Assembly (NCBI GenBank): GCA_038503035.1
Contig: JAVSML010001074.1
Span: 372,001-436,000, forward strand
From: Crocodylus rhombifer
Lineage: Eukaryota > Chordata > Crocodylia > Crocodylidae
Length of the DNA stretch: 64,000 bases
Direction: 5' to 3'
Shown: in pieces, positions 12,820 through 24,010 of the stretch
Position numbering within the stretch: position 1 is the stretch's first letter
Layout: each line of letters opens with the position of its first letter
The notes under the pieces: model-generated
Told to the model about the DNA's origin: nothing
Seen by the model: only the letters and a program-made list of their open reading frames with translations
The model's database searches: none
Made by a program: the position numbers and the translations under genes

Positions 12820-13746
12820 GACCACACTGTTTAACAGCTTCATCAGCAACTTGGACAAAAGGGTGGAAAGCATGCTGTCCAAGTTTGCTGATGACACTAA
12901 GATTTGGGGCAATGTGGACACACTTGAAGGGAGAGAGAGGCTGCAAATAGATTTAGACAGATTACAAAAGTGGGCAGATGAGAATAGGATGGGGTTCAAC
13001 ATAAACAAATGCAGGGTGCTGTACCTTGGGAGGAGGAATCCACAGCATACATACAGGCTGGGGAGTTACCTTCTTGAAAGCACAAGGCCATTATTGACTC
13101 CAAGATGAACATGAGCTGCCAGTGCCAGACTGCAGCCAGCAAGGCCAGCCATACCTTGTCATGCATCCAAAAGGTTCATCTCAGGCTGGCACAGAGAGGT
13201 GATACTCCCTCTCTGTGGCTTTGGTCAGGCCGCTGCTGGAGTACTGGGCACCACACTTCAGAAGGGATGTGGCCAGCCTGGAGAGGGCTCAGAGGAGGGC
13301 CACCAGCTTGGTGAGAGGGCAGCAGGACAGGCCCTATGAGGAGAGACTGAGGGACCTGAACCTGTTCAGCCTCAGCAAGAGGAGGCTGAGGGGGGACGTG
13401 GTGGCTGTTACAAACTTATCAGGGGAGGTCAATAGCAAATAGGTAGAGCCCTTTTCTCCCCAGCACCACCTGAGGTGATAAGGAACAAGCTGGTAATAAG
13501 CTGATCGAGAATAGGTTTAGGTTAGAGATCAGAAGGCAATATTTTACAGTTAGGGTGGCCAAAATCCGGAACCAACTTCCCAGGGAAGTGGTCCTCACCC
13601 CTACCTTGGGCAAATTCAAGAGGAGGTTGGATGATCACCTGTTTGGGGTCTTGTGAACCCAGCTTTCATTCCTGCCTGTGGCAGGGGGTCAGGCTAGATG
13701 ATCTGTTCAGGTCCCTCCTGACCCTAGCTACTATGAAACTATGACT
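12820..13746 (+). mobile_element. CR1-type LINE, 3' fragment
   Basis: Conceptual translation in two frames gives the C-terminal half of CR1 ORF2. It includes the SKFADDTKIWG segment of the reverse transcriptase, a WADENRMGFNINKCRVLYLG segment, and the [13 protein letters not shown]...[14 protein letters not shown]...RRLRGDVV segment near the C-terminus. The end at 13700-13746 (CCTGACCCTAGCTACTATGAAACTATGA) is the typical CR1 3' tail with a short ATG-rich repeat. Several stops and frame changes show it is dead. It is 5'-truncated, as most CR1 copies are. Confidence 0.9.
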
Positions 13747-14600
13747 GTAAAAACATTTTTAAACATGCTGACATTTCGTCATGCAGATGAACTACAAGAT
13801 AATGAACTTCGATGAATCTGGACTCCAGAGGAGAGGGACAACTAGATGACCCTATCAAGTGAAACAGAAGTTGAGGTTGCCCACCTGAACACCATCAAAA
13901 AAGATGGATATTTACCAGAGTAACCACAGGAACAGCCAAATGACAAATATTTGGGTAACAGTTCTAGTTATAGCATTACATATACTGCCATCTCCAGTTA
14001 ATTTATTAACCGTCTAGTGTTTTAACTTCCACCAGAAAGCCTGTTGAACTTAATGGGCTTTGGCTCCTGACTTTAGATCCTCCATTTCACTATGTTATTT
14101 ACAATGAATTTAAAAATCATTAAGCCAAATTATTGTACAGGGTGCTTATGTAATATTAACTATGATGGCTGTATATTCTTTATTTAAGTCTATTTTAAGA
14201 GGTGGCACTACCTTTTGGCTATTTCAATTCGCGTCTTGGTTTCAGTTTTCATGAATGGATTTTAGATAGTCCATAATTAAAACAAACAAAAATATCACTT
14301 ACTGAATTATTAAAAAAAAAAAAAAAAAAAAAAGGCTAATACAATACTTTTGATATATATAAATCAATGACAGAGAGAAACAGGAAGCAGTAGTGCTGAA
14401 AGAGACTTGAAAGTAAAAACAAATTAGATGTTAATTTTTAATTCTAAATGGAAGAATAAGGAAGTTAGTTATCTGCAACCGTATATGATATTGTTTGCAA
14501 AAACTTCACTTCAAGAAATTGAGGCAACAGTTCCAGCCTTCACGGGTACATGTGTCTGCAGCATTATATTCAGTAGTAGGTAGCTAATTAGCAAGAAGAT
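13747..14600. other. AT-rich non-coding stretch with a 22-base poly(A) run
   Basis: A run of 22 A lies at 14312-14333. It has no recognisable retroposed sequence upstream that would make it a processed pseudogene tail. Nothing else was recognised. Confidence 0.4.
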
Positions 14601-14609
14601 AATTATGAA

Positions 14610-15110
14610 GTAGTCCCATTCCCATTCCCAGCTGGCTATATCTGGGATCCAGTGCTCCGTCCCAGGTAAGTACCTAGGCCCTGTTGGGCTTATTTCATCC
14701 TGGCACGCCCCCTCTCAGGGCTCACATCATATGCCCTTGGTGCGGCTGCAGACAGCTCTACGCCATTCTGGGCCTTCCAGAGGACTCACTTCCGGCCCTC
14801 CTAGATCTCGGTTTTTATTCCCCCTCTGAGGGTCCAGCTGGCAAATCAGTGTCAGCACACCACCATAAAGTGGGTCCATGCTGGTGCTGGCTCCGGCTGT
14901 CCTCCAGCTTGCTGTGGCTTTTCCTCTTTGATCTCTGGCATGGGGTTTTTTTCCCCACTGCAGCCCTATTCCTGCTGCGTTTCCAGTCTTCAGTGGCATC
15001 TCGCTGGCTCTGTACCTCTCCAGGCTCTCCTCCCTCTGGCAAGTTTCTATTCATGGCAGCGTCCCCGCCACGCTAGTATAATAACAAAAAGTGACCAGGG
15101 ATGTAGAAGG
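14610..15110. repeat. GC-rich unclassified block
   Basis: A C/T-rich island with a 130-codon open frame on + (14684-15076) and overlapping 79-90 codon frames on -. The predicted peptide is Leu/Ser/Pro/Trp-rich without motifs I recognise. Sharp composition borders and multiple open frames suggest an interspersed repeat or LTR-like sequence, not an exon. Confidence 0.25.
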
Positions 15111-18100
15111 AGAGTTTGGCTGAGTGGCTTGTCCCCAGTCTATATTTAAAGTTATTTTAAGGAGTGGAAACAAGGAGAGAAATTGTTTAGCACTGGATAG
15201 AGATAAGGCTAGGAATGTTTAGATTAAATTAACAAAGGGAAATTTGAGATTATTATCAGGAAGTATTTACAAAAAATGAGAAGCATTAATCTACAAAGTG
15301 CAAATCTTCCTTGTCTTTCAGTATTAATCTAAGGAACAGTTTTGTAAGAGAAGTGATAAAAAGCTTCCTCTTCCCAATACTGTTTGTTTAGGTTTATTTG
15401 TAGCAAAATGTATAGGATTTTATTAACATTACAGAGCTTATGGTTCACCTTCTCCTCTTGCTTTCCAATTACCCCATACTTGAGAAACTAGCTGATAGGC
15501 CACATGCCCATTTATAGTAGAAAGGTATATGTTCTAGTACCTTGACCAGAATATCAAAGCTAATCAATATTAAATAGCTCCATTTAGACAATAGTCTGAT
15601 ATTCTTGTTTAATTCACTTGTCGCTTCTTTCTAATACACTTTTTCACTCTTTGCTAATTCAGAAGTGAATAGATGGAATTTTACTGAACTCTGCAAAAAA
15701 CTAAACCCCCAACAAAGAAGGAAAGAATTTATTTTAAAAACCAAAAAAAAAAAAAAAAAAAAAAAAAGAGCCGTGTAATGAAAGCAACATCTCAGCTATA
15801 ACTAGACATTGCTATGGAGTTATTTCAATGAAGCATTCAAAAGTGTTCTTGCAGAATACAAATTTATCCTCTTCTTGTTTTTTCACTGGATACTTCTTTC
15901 AGAGGGAGTAAAGGATTTTAAAGATCAGTTTTAGCCTTAACACAAGGACTTTGCCATCTTTTCCAAATAAGAAGTTGCCTTCAGTGTGAAAGTACCCATA
16001 TGAAAACTTTCAGCCTCTCTTGTCACTCTTTCCTTTGTGAAAGTTTGAACATCCTGGGAATTTGGTAATGAAGTCCTTTATTTATCTTAAAAATGGGTTT
16101 TCTGCACTATATCACTGGTTACACTCAGGCTTGTAACGAAGAAAGAAAGTCGGACCGAGTTCAAAGAAAGATGAAGGGGCTGTGGAACCCAGGGCTATAC
16201 AGATTATTGACCCATAAATGTTACAGCTATGTGCCTAGTGTTGGATAGGGCAGCACTGTACTGAAGCAATGCATTTCAAAAAGCCATGAGTGCATCCATG
16301 CTGTTGTTGTTCTAGCCCTGCAATAAGTTTTGGAATTTATATTGATCACAGATGTGAACTGTTCCCTGTAGCTCTAACTAATCCATATACACAAGCAGCA
16401 GTGTAAGGTTAGGGGTGAGCAGGGCACTAGCCACAGGAGCCAGGTAGAAAGCAGCTTTATACCCAGCAATGTACCTGGGGGGTGAGGAGAATGGTTCTGC
16501 CCTCCAGAAGTCTTGGCCACAGCAAGCACAGCCCTGGACTCAATGGCATATTGGGAATGAAGATGTAAGCATGGCACCAGCAGCCTGCACCATGAGACCC
16601 CTGTCTCAGAAGCCCAGGCTGCTAAAGCAAGAGCAGCAGCAGCTGCCTTCACTTTGTGAAGAGCAGCAACAGGTAAAACTACTACTTCACTCCAGCTCCC
16701 TTCCCCTCACCACCCACCTTCAGTGGTCAGCGTACTATTCCCTAATTTAGGCTCTGAAGGAGCTTGCCAGCAGGAAACCTAAATGAATGAGAACATGAGA
16801 TTCATTATAACAATTGAGTTTTCCCTGGATTGGATGCCTGCCTTATTATTGAGTATGTATCTTTATACATATCCTCATACATTTTGTGTTTCCTTAGCAA
16901 ATATACTCTTAGCCAAGAATATACTCTTGCTAAGAGTATATTTATAGAATATATAGAAAAATATATTCTTGCTAAAAACATGTATATCATTCTGTTACAT
17001 AAGATATATTCTTAGCTATTAGATGTAGTGGAATGATACAGCAAGTTAGGAAATTATCTCCTTCCCCCCCCCCCCCCAATGATTCTTTTTTAAAATTTCC
17101 CATTTTTAAAAAGAGTCTATGTAGTTTGAATAAACAGAGGTAATTCAAGTGTTCTATGTAACCATAAATCAACATAATTTTATATATTTTTCTAATCTAG
17201 GATAATGGACTACAAGTTCTCAAATATGGATTTTTATCAAGGAAGAGCTTCCCTACATGTGAAAATTGTAAAAGCCGTGTCATGAAGGCAGTATACAAAA
17301 AGAATCTGAAAAAAAAAAAATAAAAAAAATCTTATGACGAATGACTTGCCAGAGGTGTTTCTGGTTTTCCTGGGATGCTTGCTAGTTTGCCAAGTTTAGC
17401 ACAAATTTTACTGCGGGCACTATTTTCAATAATTAAAGTCAAAATATTTCTTGTCCTCCAAAATAGTTTAAAAAAAAATTCTAAAAAGACCTGATAATCA
17501 TTTTTAAGACTCATGGGATGATTAATCCAATTAATCTTGGAAGATAACAGGATGCCAGCAATTACTATATATAAACTTAATTAAAAATGAACGAGAAATA
17601 AATGTAATAATAAAGAAAATATTCTCTGTGTCCCCAGACACAGAGCTTAACACTGTACATATATTATTCCAATTTTTGCATTTGATAATCCAATTTCTTC
17701 AATAATCAAATATGTAATGTCCCTTTCTCTAAATTGGGAAGGGGTGAACAAATCCATCACTTAATTTTTTAGATGCTTTATTATTAAAGAGATATAAAAC
17801 CTAATACATGGAATTTAAAGTTAAGGCTTATCCTGTATACATGTTTTTAAAGCTAGAATAAAATTTGCCTTCATTTTAAGTCAATGGGAATTTTCTTCAT
17901 TAACTTCATTAGGCCAAGACTTTATCCCTAAATATCTATTGATACAACACAATCAACATCCACTCTAGTGAAAGCCATTTCACAAGCTTTCCTAGATGCT
18001 TCATCTTCTATCAGTTGAAATAAGTTAGTGTAGCCAACTAGGATTTTAAATGCTGCAAAGGGATGCAAAGCCAAGAAATTGGCTCTGCTACAGGACGAGC

Positions 18101-18189
18101 TTTTGCTACTATCAATAGAAGCTTAAAAACCCTTAAAAAGCTAGTCCTTAGTGTACTGTCACTCTCTCCCTGTAACTGGCAAAGCATCA
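15111..18189. other. AT-rich non-coding stretch
   Basis: Contains a 25-base poly(A) run (15743-15767), a 14-base poly(C) run (17064-17077) and an AT-rich palindrome (listed separately). The 92-93 codon frames near 16374-16750 overlap on opposite strands and show no family resemblance. No gene supported. Confidence 0.4.
16899..16943. repeat. AT-rich hairpin with perfect 15-bp arms
   Basis: AAATATACTCTTAGC (16899-16913) is the exact reverse complement of GCTAAGAGTATATTT (16929-16943), with a 15-base loop. The loop and flanks carry further partial copies of the ATATACTCTT / AAGAATATA words, so the locus is a nested palindromic array. No function is implied. Confidence 0.85.
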
Positions 18190-19045
18190 CAGTGACATCA
18201 CATGTAGCAGGAGGGGCGTCCTAGAGTTACCATACTCTCCCCTAGCGCCCCTTACCATGTCCAGTTTGTCTACAAAACACCCTTAATTCTTGCCCGCCAT
18301 GTCTTTGTTCTCAAATGTATGTGATAGGGAGGCTGCCTCTTCATCTCCCTGGACACGGTTTTCCTCCTGCACATCAGCCCTGTTTTGCTAATTGGTGTTT
18401 CTACGCACCCCAGCCTAATGGGCTACGCATGGCTCCAACCACCCCTTTACCATGCCCCAAGCCTCACAGATGTACTGGACGTTGTTCGGTCTTATGCTCT
18501 CTTTGATGCTCAGGCTCTCCGCAGCCCGCACCTCACTGGGTGCTCAGGCTCTCTGCAGCCCACATCTTGGAATTGCTGCCCCCTTGTCTGGGCCTGCAGT
18601 TCCCACTCTGCCATGGGTCCCCTTATGAGGCCTCCTCCAACACCTAATAGCCTCACCCAAACCTCCAGTCATAAACAGTAAACACAAAACTCAAGCCCCT
18701 AGGCTATAACATAAATGTCTGCCAATCAGCTACAACATCACTCAAGTCACCCCCAAGGGTACTCCATCCTTCACCCATACCAACTGCTCGTGCATTTTGG
18801 CCTTTTCTCTTCTCTTGCTCCAGCAGAGTTCCTACCCCTTTGGCTTCCAGCAGAGAACTGCCTGCCTGGCCTCAGCCTGGTAGTTATATAGGAACCAGGC
18901 TCTGCCCCTTCCAGTCAGCTGACTGCTAACAGGCATGGGTCACTGGCTCCCTCTGGTTGCCCTAGCAACCGGCACTTGGGCTCCTTCATTACTGCTCCAC
19001 AAGTAGCAGTAATGAAGGTACCTTAGTGCCCTGCTATATCACAGA
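18190..19045 (+). repeat. Family B GC-rich interspersed repeat, copy 1
   Basis: This ~850-bp block resembles 58780-59690 in the same orientation. Shared blocks include TATGAGGCCTCCTCCAACNCCTAA, the CTATAACATNAA region, the 'AGAACTGCC/GGAACTGCTCTCCTGGCCTCA' region and the GTTGCC..AGCAAC palindrome. Its ends (ATGTAGCAGG and CCTGCTATATCACA) are loosely inverted, and it may be an LTR. No coding capacity. It ends about 30 bp before the 5' LTR of the provirus. Confidence 0.55.
18956..18969. promoter_or_regulatory. X-box-like palindrome (RFX-type) in family B copy 1
   Basis: GTTGCCCTAGCAAC fits the general RFX X-box shape of two half-sites, GTTNCC and NGCAAC, separated by a short spacer. The same palindrome is kept in family B copy 2 at 59616-59629. 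Binding is an inference. Confidence 0.35.
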
Positions 19046-19069
19046 TGCTGCAAACTGTTCATTAGCAGC

Positions 19070-19073
19070 ATAT
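19070..19073. other. Target-site duplication, left copy (ATAT)
   Basis: ATAT directly precedes the TGTAGG start of the 5' LTR and recurs directly after the CA end of the 3' LTR at 27041-27044. A 4-bp duplication is usual for gammaretrovirus-type integrases. Confidence 0.8.
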
Positions 19074-19269
19074 TGTAGGAGTAAATTTAGTTGGGCTTCT
19101 GGCCTACTTGACTAGAAAAACAGACAGAGACCAGAAGTGCTGATACTGCTTATTTCAGTTACATGTTTTGAGATAAGAAATCCTGAATGTCTTATTACCC
19201 TGTGCACAGAAGTCCAATTAGTAAACTTGTTTTAGTTTTTCCAAGGTCATATATTTTTTCCTCTTTAAG

Positions 19270-19278
19270 TATAAAAAT
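19270..19278 (+). promoter_or_regulatory. TATA box of the 5' LTR
   Basis: TATAAAAAT, kept in the 3' LTR at 26872-26880. It stands about 108 bases before the polyadenylation signal, as expected for U3/R. Confidence 0.8.
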
Positions 19279-19377
19279 GCTTGAAAACTTAGAGAGGAGG
19301 AGGACTCCTTTGAAACAGACAAGTGGGTGATTCCCCTTGCTGTATGAAATCCTCCCTGTGATCACAGTACAGCCCTA

Positions 19378-19383
19378 AATAAA
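19378..19383 (+). terminator. Polyadenylation signal in the 5' LTR
   Basis: AATAAA, about 60 bases before the LTR end, and conserved at 26976-26981 in the 3' LTR, where it would process the proviral transcript. Confidence 0.75.
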
Positions 19384-19445
19384 GAAAAGCTGGCTCTGTC
19401 AGTTCTGATTCAACCACAACGCAAAGTTTAATTTCTTCCACAATT

Positions 19446-19463
19446 TGGTGCTGTGACTCGGCT
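19446..19463 (+). other. Primer-binding site, tRNA-His-like
   Basis: TGGTGCTGTGACTCGGCT begins three bases after the LTR. It matches the complement of the 3' end of tRNA-His at about 16 of 18 positions, from knowledge of the tRNA. Elements of this priming type include the HERV-H group in primates, but priming class alone does not define relationship. Confidence 0.75.
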
Positions 19464-20287
19464 AGAGATGCCTGGAGTGATCAGCTGGGACACAGACAAC
19501 TCTTCACTGGAGCCCTGGTGCCAAACCAAGGTAAGAGACCTTTTGAAATCTCTACTGGGGCTTTTCAGTGAGAAGCTGTCTTCTGTGTCTTCCTGATTCA
19601 CTGCTTAAGGCTCACCCTATCCGAACTTTTTTCTGCCAGAACTGTCAAACCCACTGTGTAAGTAGTAACTGTGAGTAGAAAGAGTTAAAGACTCTGTTGT
19701 TGCTGTTGAAAGTATTTCTCCGTGTGAATTAAGTTTTGTAAAGAACTATGAGGTCTCTCAGAAGCCAGAAGTGGAAACCTTGTTCAGCTGCCCTGAAGAC
19801 AACAGATTTGTTCTGTGTGCTCTTCGAAAGCAAGGGTGCAAGATGGAAACTCTTAGAGTGTGAGTGTTTTCCACAATAAGCATTGACCAAGGCTGAGACT
19901 AAAGAAATGCTCTTGAACCTCGTGCCTCAACGCAGAAATTCCCTTGTGTGAACTGAGAATATGAATTGAGAAATATGAGCCACTGACCAGGTCTGAGACT
20001 AAGGTTGGGTTCAGCCGACCCAAGGCAGTCCAGAAGGGCAGTTTTGAATGCAAGAGGGCCCAACTGGAACCTTGTGACCCAGTGGACAGGTTTACCCTTT
20101 CCCCACCCTCATAAATGAGCCATGTCTAACCGTGAGTAACTGCATTGTGTGCTGTTATTGCAGTGGAATCTTGTCTTTGGACATTAGCCACAGCATTTCT
20201 GTGCTGCTAGCAAATCTCACAGCCTGACTGGACACCCTGAATAAACCATTCCTTTATGAAAGACCTGTGTGAATTGAGTTTAAAGAT
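19464..20287 (+). other. Proviral leader (5' untranslated region)
   Basis: About 820 bases between the primer-binding site and the first gag ATG, without a long frame. It contains two related units, near 19885-19935 and 19980-20095. Each carries a TGACCA..G.CTGAGACTAA word and a GAACCT.GTG word. The second unit resembles part of the solo LTR at 11421-11618. Packaging and splice-donor signals are expected here but I cannot assign them. Confidence 0.6.
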
Positions 20288-21840
20288 ATGGGGAGCGGAG
20301 AGTCTAAAGACATATGGCTCTACCAAAAGGGACTCCAGCATTGTACATGTACACACACTATGGCCATAAAAGTTGTAAGTTTCTAGACAAATGGAACTGG
20401 TATACCAGAGATGATTTTAGCCGTCAGTTTCCCCTGGAGGGAACATTTGATTTAAGTAAAATTGTTCATCTCTGCAGAGACCTTGAATTAAGTAATATAT
20501 CACAGACTCAGTGGGACACATTTTTGATTGGTATGAAGAAGCTTTCAAAAGACGTCAAGAATCTTAAGTTCGGAGTCTTAAGGACTCCCAAGAGAAACTG
20601 AAATCTCAGATAAAAGAATTAAAACAGAAAAGTGCACCAAAAGGGCCCCCCCCCATCAATAGTACCATCAGCACCAAAACAACTTTATCCACAAACAACT
20701 GAGAATGAATTTGCGGAAGATATAACTGATTTTCTTAATGTGCCACCCCATATCAGTCCCAGGCACAATCTGAAACTGAAAAAGTCCAAAGTAACCAAAA
20801 AGGCTCTTCCAGCAGGATTAGCCCACCTCACCAGGAAACTATCTCTCAACAACCGTCACCTGCCCCCGGGGTATGCCCACGTCCACTGGAGGCATGGCAT
20901 CTGTCTCCTGAAATCTCAACCCCCTCCTCTTGTTTAAGGTCTGGTACCCAGTATGGTTTAGCCCCTTCTTTAAAATCTAAAAAGGCTCAGCTTATGCCTT
21001 TACGCCAACTTCCAGGGCAAGGTCCAAATGGGGAAACTACAATCACAGTCCCTGTCCCCTGGACCCCAGAAGATCTCCTAAACCTTGTTAAACAATTTCC
21101 CAACATCAGGGAGGAGCCCCAGAAATTTAAAGATGAATTGGAAACTGTAATCCATTGTTATGATCCAACATGGGCAGATTTGAACCAATTAATGAGAAGT
21201 GTTCTGCCCTCTGAGGTCCGCAACTGCCTCATCGCACAGGCTACTTGGCCAACTCAAGCCCCCGGGATAGGAGATCACTTAGCAGATGCCCGAAGATGCC
21301 TCCTTGAGGCTGTGCTTAAAATTTGCCCCAGGAAAACTGACTGGGCCAAAATACATAATTGGAAACAAAATAAAGGAGAATCTCCAGCAGACTACATGGA
21401 CCACTTGAAACTAGTATTTGAAAGACATTCTGGTATTGAAAATGCAGCTGAAACTGCCCCAGAAGCAGTTGCTTCCGCTTTTGTCCATGGACTTCTTTCT
21501 AAAGTCCAGGAATAGTTGTGCACAATTGCTGTAGTTTGGCAGACTAAGCCACTTGCAGAACTAGTCACCATTGCAAATCATTGTACAACCTGCCAGGAAA
21601 AGAAAAAGGAATCCATGGAAACTAAGCTAATGTCATTGCAATTATAGACTTTAGGCAGGGGCAGAAACCGAGGTTTCCATCAAGGACAGTTCAGAGGCAG
21701 GGGATGTGGTTGTGGGATGGGACGAGGAGGATTTCAGTCAGAAAATAATGACAGTTGTCATTATTGTGGCCAACCAGGACACTGAAAGGCTCAATGTTCT
21801 CACTGGCCTGGCCAGCCAGAGATGATGTTTAACCCGCTGC
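20288..21840 (+). pseudogene. gag: gag remnant (matrix, proline-rich region, capsid, nucleocapsid)
   Basis: The ATG at 20288 opens with MGSGES, a glycine-2 N-myristoylation-type start. The frame then breaks, and matrix-like sequence (WYTRDDFSRQFPLEGTFD) continues in the next frame from 20314 to 20601. A short Lys/Gln-rich coiled-coil-like stretch and a poly(C) run at 20646-20655 mark another frame change. A PSAP late-domain-type motif follows (near 20667). Capsid is the best preserved part, 172 codons at 20994-21515, from VPVPWTPEDLLNLVKQFPNI to an MHR-like segment (GESPADYMDHLKLVFERH). After a TAG at 21513 and another at 21645 comes an Arg/Gly-rich stretch and one CCHC knuckle at 21756-21797 (CHYCGQPGH...C), which contains a TGA. 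At least three frame changes and three stops make it non-functional. Confidence 0.9.
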
Positions 21841-22187
21841 CACCTCCTCTCACTAAATTCTCTGTCCCGAATCAGGGAGCCTCCTGTTAGGCCAGCCCGA
21901 GGAATAGTAACATCATTACAGCCCTGCTTCTCCCACTTAATCAAGATGATCCCTTCATTTCCTGCGTGATAAATGGAATCTCTACAAAATGTTTAGTGGA
22001 CACCAGTGCAAGCCACTCTACTCTTTGAGCTGAAGAATTTTCCACAACTCCCCTCTCCTCTGCTGTTGTAAATGCTGTAGGAATTTCAAATCAAATAGTT
22101 CCTCATCCTGTTTGAAGTAGGACAAGTCCATACTGCCCAGCCTGTAAAAACTAGATTAAACCCAGCTAAGCCTTTACCCAAAGTTGC
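21841..22187 (+). pseudogene. pro: Retroviral aspartic protease remnant
   Basis: In the same frame as the nucleocapsid, LVDTSAS at about 21993-22013 is the active-site loop of a retroviral protease. The usual DTG/DSG is DTS here. A TGA follows at 22026-22028 and further stops occur downstream, so the enzyme is dead. Sharing the gag frame fits stop-codon readthrough, the gammaretroviral way of making Gag-Pol. The decay makes the original junction unclear. Confidence 0.75.
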
Positions 22188-23345
22188 TCAATAGCCTTTA
22201 CGTCCAGAAGCTGAAGAAGGAATACGCCCTGTTATAACTGCCCTTTTAAAGCAAGGTATCATTGTCCCAACTAAGAGCCCTTGTAATATGCCTATTCTTC
22301 CTGTAAAAAAACATGGAAAGAATACCTATCGCTTTGTACAAGACCTCCGTGTGGTAAATTCTGCAGTTTTACCTACTTTTCCTGTTGTACCAAATCCAGC
22401 TACTATCTTGTCCTGTATTCCTCCTAATGCTTGTTATTTTACTGTTGTTGACTTGTGTTCTGCATTTTTCTCTATTCCTATACACCCTGATAACCAGTTT
22501 CTCTTTGCATTTACCTATCAAGGACTTCAGTATACCTGGACACGATTGCTCAGGGCTATACTGAATCTCCTTCTCTTTTTTCTCAAATTCTGAAGAAAGA
22601 TCTAGATGACATAATATTTAAAGAAAATTCTGTGCTTGTGCAATATGTTGATGATTTGCTCTTGGCATCTACCTCCCTTGAAGCCTGTAAAACTGATTCT
22701 TTAATTCTCCTTACCTCTCTTGCCCTAAAAGGCCATAAGCCATCTAAAGAAAAGCTATAGCTTTGTCTTCCTCGTGTCCACTATTTAGGTCATGATATTT
22801 CTGCTGGAGAACGACTGCTTTCCTCTTCCAGAATAGAAGCTATTCTTAAAATCCCTAGACCAACTACTGTGTCCCAAATGCATACCTTCCTAGGCATGCC
22901 TGGCTACTGCTGTCAGTGGATACTTGGCTATGCGTCTATAGTCAAGCCATTGCAAAATCTGACTCGTTAATACCCCTGAGTCTTTACCCTGGACTTCAGA
23001 GATCGAAGCCGCTTTTGCCTCTATTAAACAAGCTCTATCACAAGCTCCTGCCTTAGGCCTTCCCAATTATACTAAACCTGTTATTCTTTTTTGTCATAAA
23101 AAGGACGGATTTGCACTTGCAGTACTTACTCAGACACATGGAGATAAGCACCGTCCCATTGCTTATTATAGCTCTGCTCTTTACCCAGTTGCAGCCAGAT
23201 TTCTGAACCGCCGTCACTGTTGAACTTTCCTCCACCTTTGTATTAGGTTCTCCCCTTACTGTTGTTGTCCCACATGCTGTAGCAGCCCTTTTACTAAAAA
23301 CAAAAACCCAACACCTTTCAAATGCTAGATTAACTAAGTACAAAA
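22188..23345 (+). pseudogene. pol: Reverse transcriptase remnant
   Basis: The N-terminal fingers and palm are in one frame at 22288-22593, with YRFVQDLRVVN and the FTVVDLCSAFFSIPIHPD segment, which carries the first catalytic aspartate. After a frame change near 22550 the palm continues with SPSLFSQIL and the catalytic YVDD at 22644-22655. TAG at 22758 and TAA at 22968 interrupt the thumb and connection region. The thumb resembles the LGHDIS...FLGMPGYC region of class I elements. The connection region after 22980 (FASIKQALSQAPALGLP) is again recognisable. The catalytic box is present, but the frame is broken at least twice. Confidence 0.9.
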
Positions 23346-23347
23346 TC

Positions 23348-24010
23348 TTGCTTCTCTCTGCTGGAAATGTCACCCTAACTAGGTGGCCTGTTTTAAACCC
23401 TGCTTCCCTGTTACCTACCCCTTCAGATGGTGAACCCCATGATTGCATTTTTGTTACTGCTCACCTAACAATGCCCCTCACTGATCTAAAGGACAACCCC
23501 TTGCAAAACCCAGATCTAGTATTCTATGTTGATGGATCATGTCAAAGAAACTCAAAAGGTTCCCTTGTTGCAGGATATGCAGTATGTTCCCAATATGATG
23601 TTATAGAAAGCTATCACTTACCTAATGTGTATTCAGCTCAAGTTGCCGAGCTTGTGGCCCTCACCAGGGCTTGCACCCTAGCCTCTGGTGCCTCTGTTAA
23701 TATTTATACTAATTCTCACTATGTTTTTGGTATTGTACACGATTATGGTCAACTTTGGAAACAAAGAGGCTTCCTCACTTCAGGAGGTGCCAAGATTAGT
23801 AATGGTCCATACGTAAATGCCTTGTTGAATACTTTACAATTACCTTCTGCTGTTGCTATTATTAAATGCCAAGCTTACCAGAAACCTTATGATGATGTTA
23901 CACATGGGAATGCTCTAGCAGATTCCACTGCCAAAGCTGTGGTTATTTCCACTCCTCAGTCTACGCCTGTGTTTTTGTCTATTCCAACTGACGAGTCTCC
24001 TTTGGCAAGT
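23348..24010 (+). pseudogene. pol: RNase H domain remnant of pol
   Basis: A single open frame covers the connection tail and the RNase H fold: FYVDGSCQRN (first Asp at 23531), AQVAELVAL (Glu at 23648), IYTNSHYVFG and GNALADSTAK (last Asp at 23921). The third catalytic position, usually Asp in the T-D-S motif, is Asn here (codon 23711-23713), so the active site is incomplete even though the frame is open. The frame runs on to 24187 but leaves pol homology near the integrase start, where the reading frame shifts. Confidence 0.88.

Larger units (their letters stand above)
19074..19442 (+). repeat. 5' LTR of the provirus
   Basis: 369 bp, starting TGTAGGAG and ending TTCCACA. It pairs with 26665-27040. 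It lacks the 9-bp segment upstream of the TATA box that the 3' LTR has, and has four extra bases (GGGT) in the stretch after GACAAGT. U3 carries the promoter, and AATAAA lies in R. It directly precedes the primer-binding site. Confidence 0.95.

Noticed and set aside
14312..15767. Poly(A) runs at 14312-14333 and 15743-15767 as tails of processed pseudogenes
   Set aside because: No recognisable gene-derived sequence precedes either run and no flanking duplications were found.
23053..23448. 131-codon minus-strand frame inside pol
   Set aside because: It is antisense to RT/RNase H sequence and is a shadow of the true strand.
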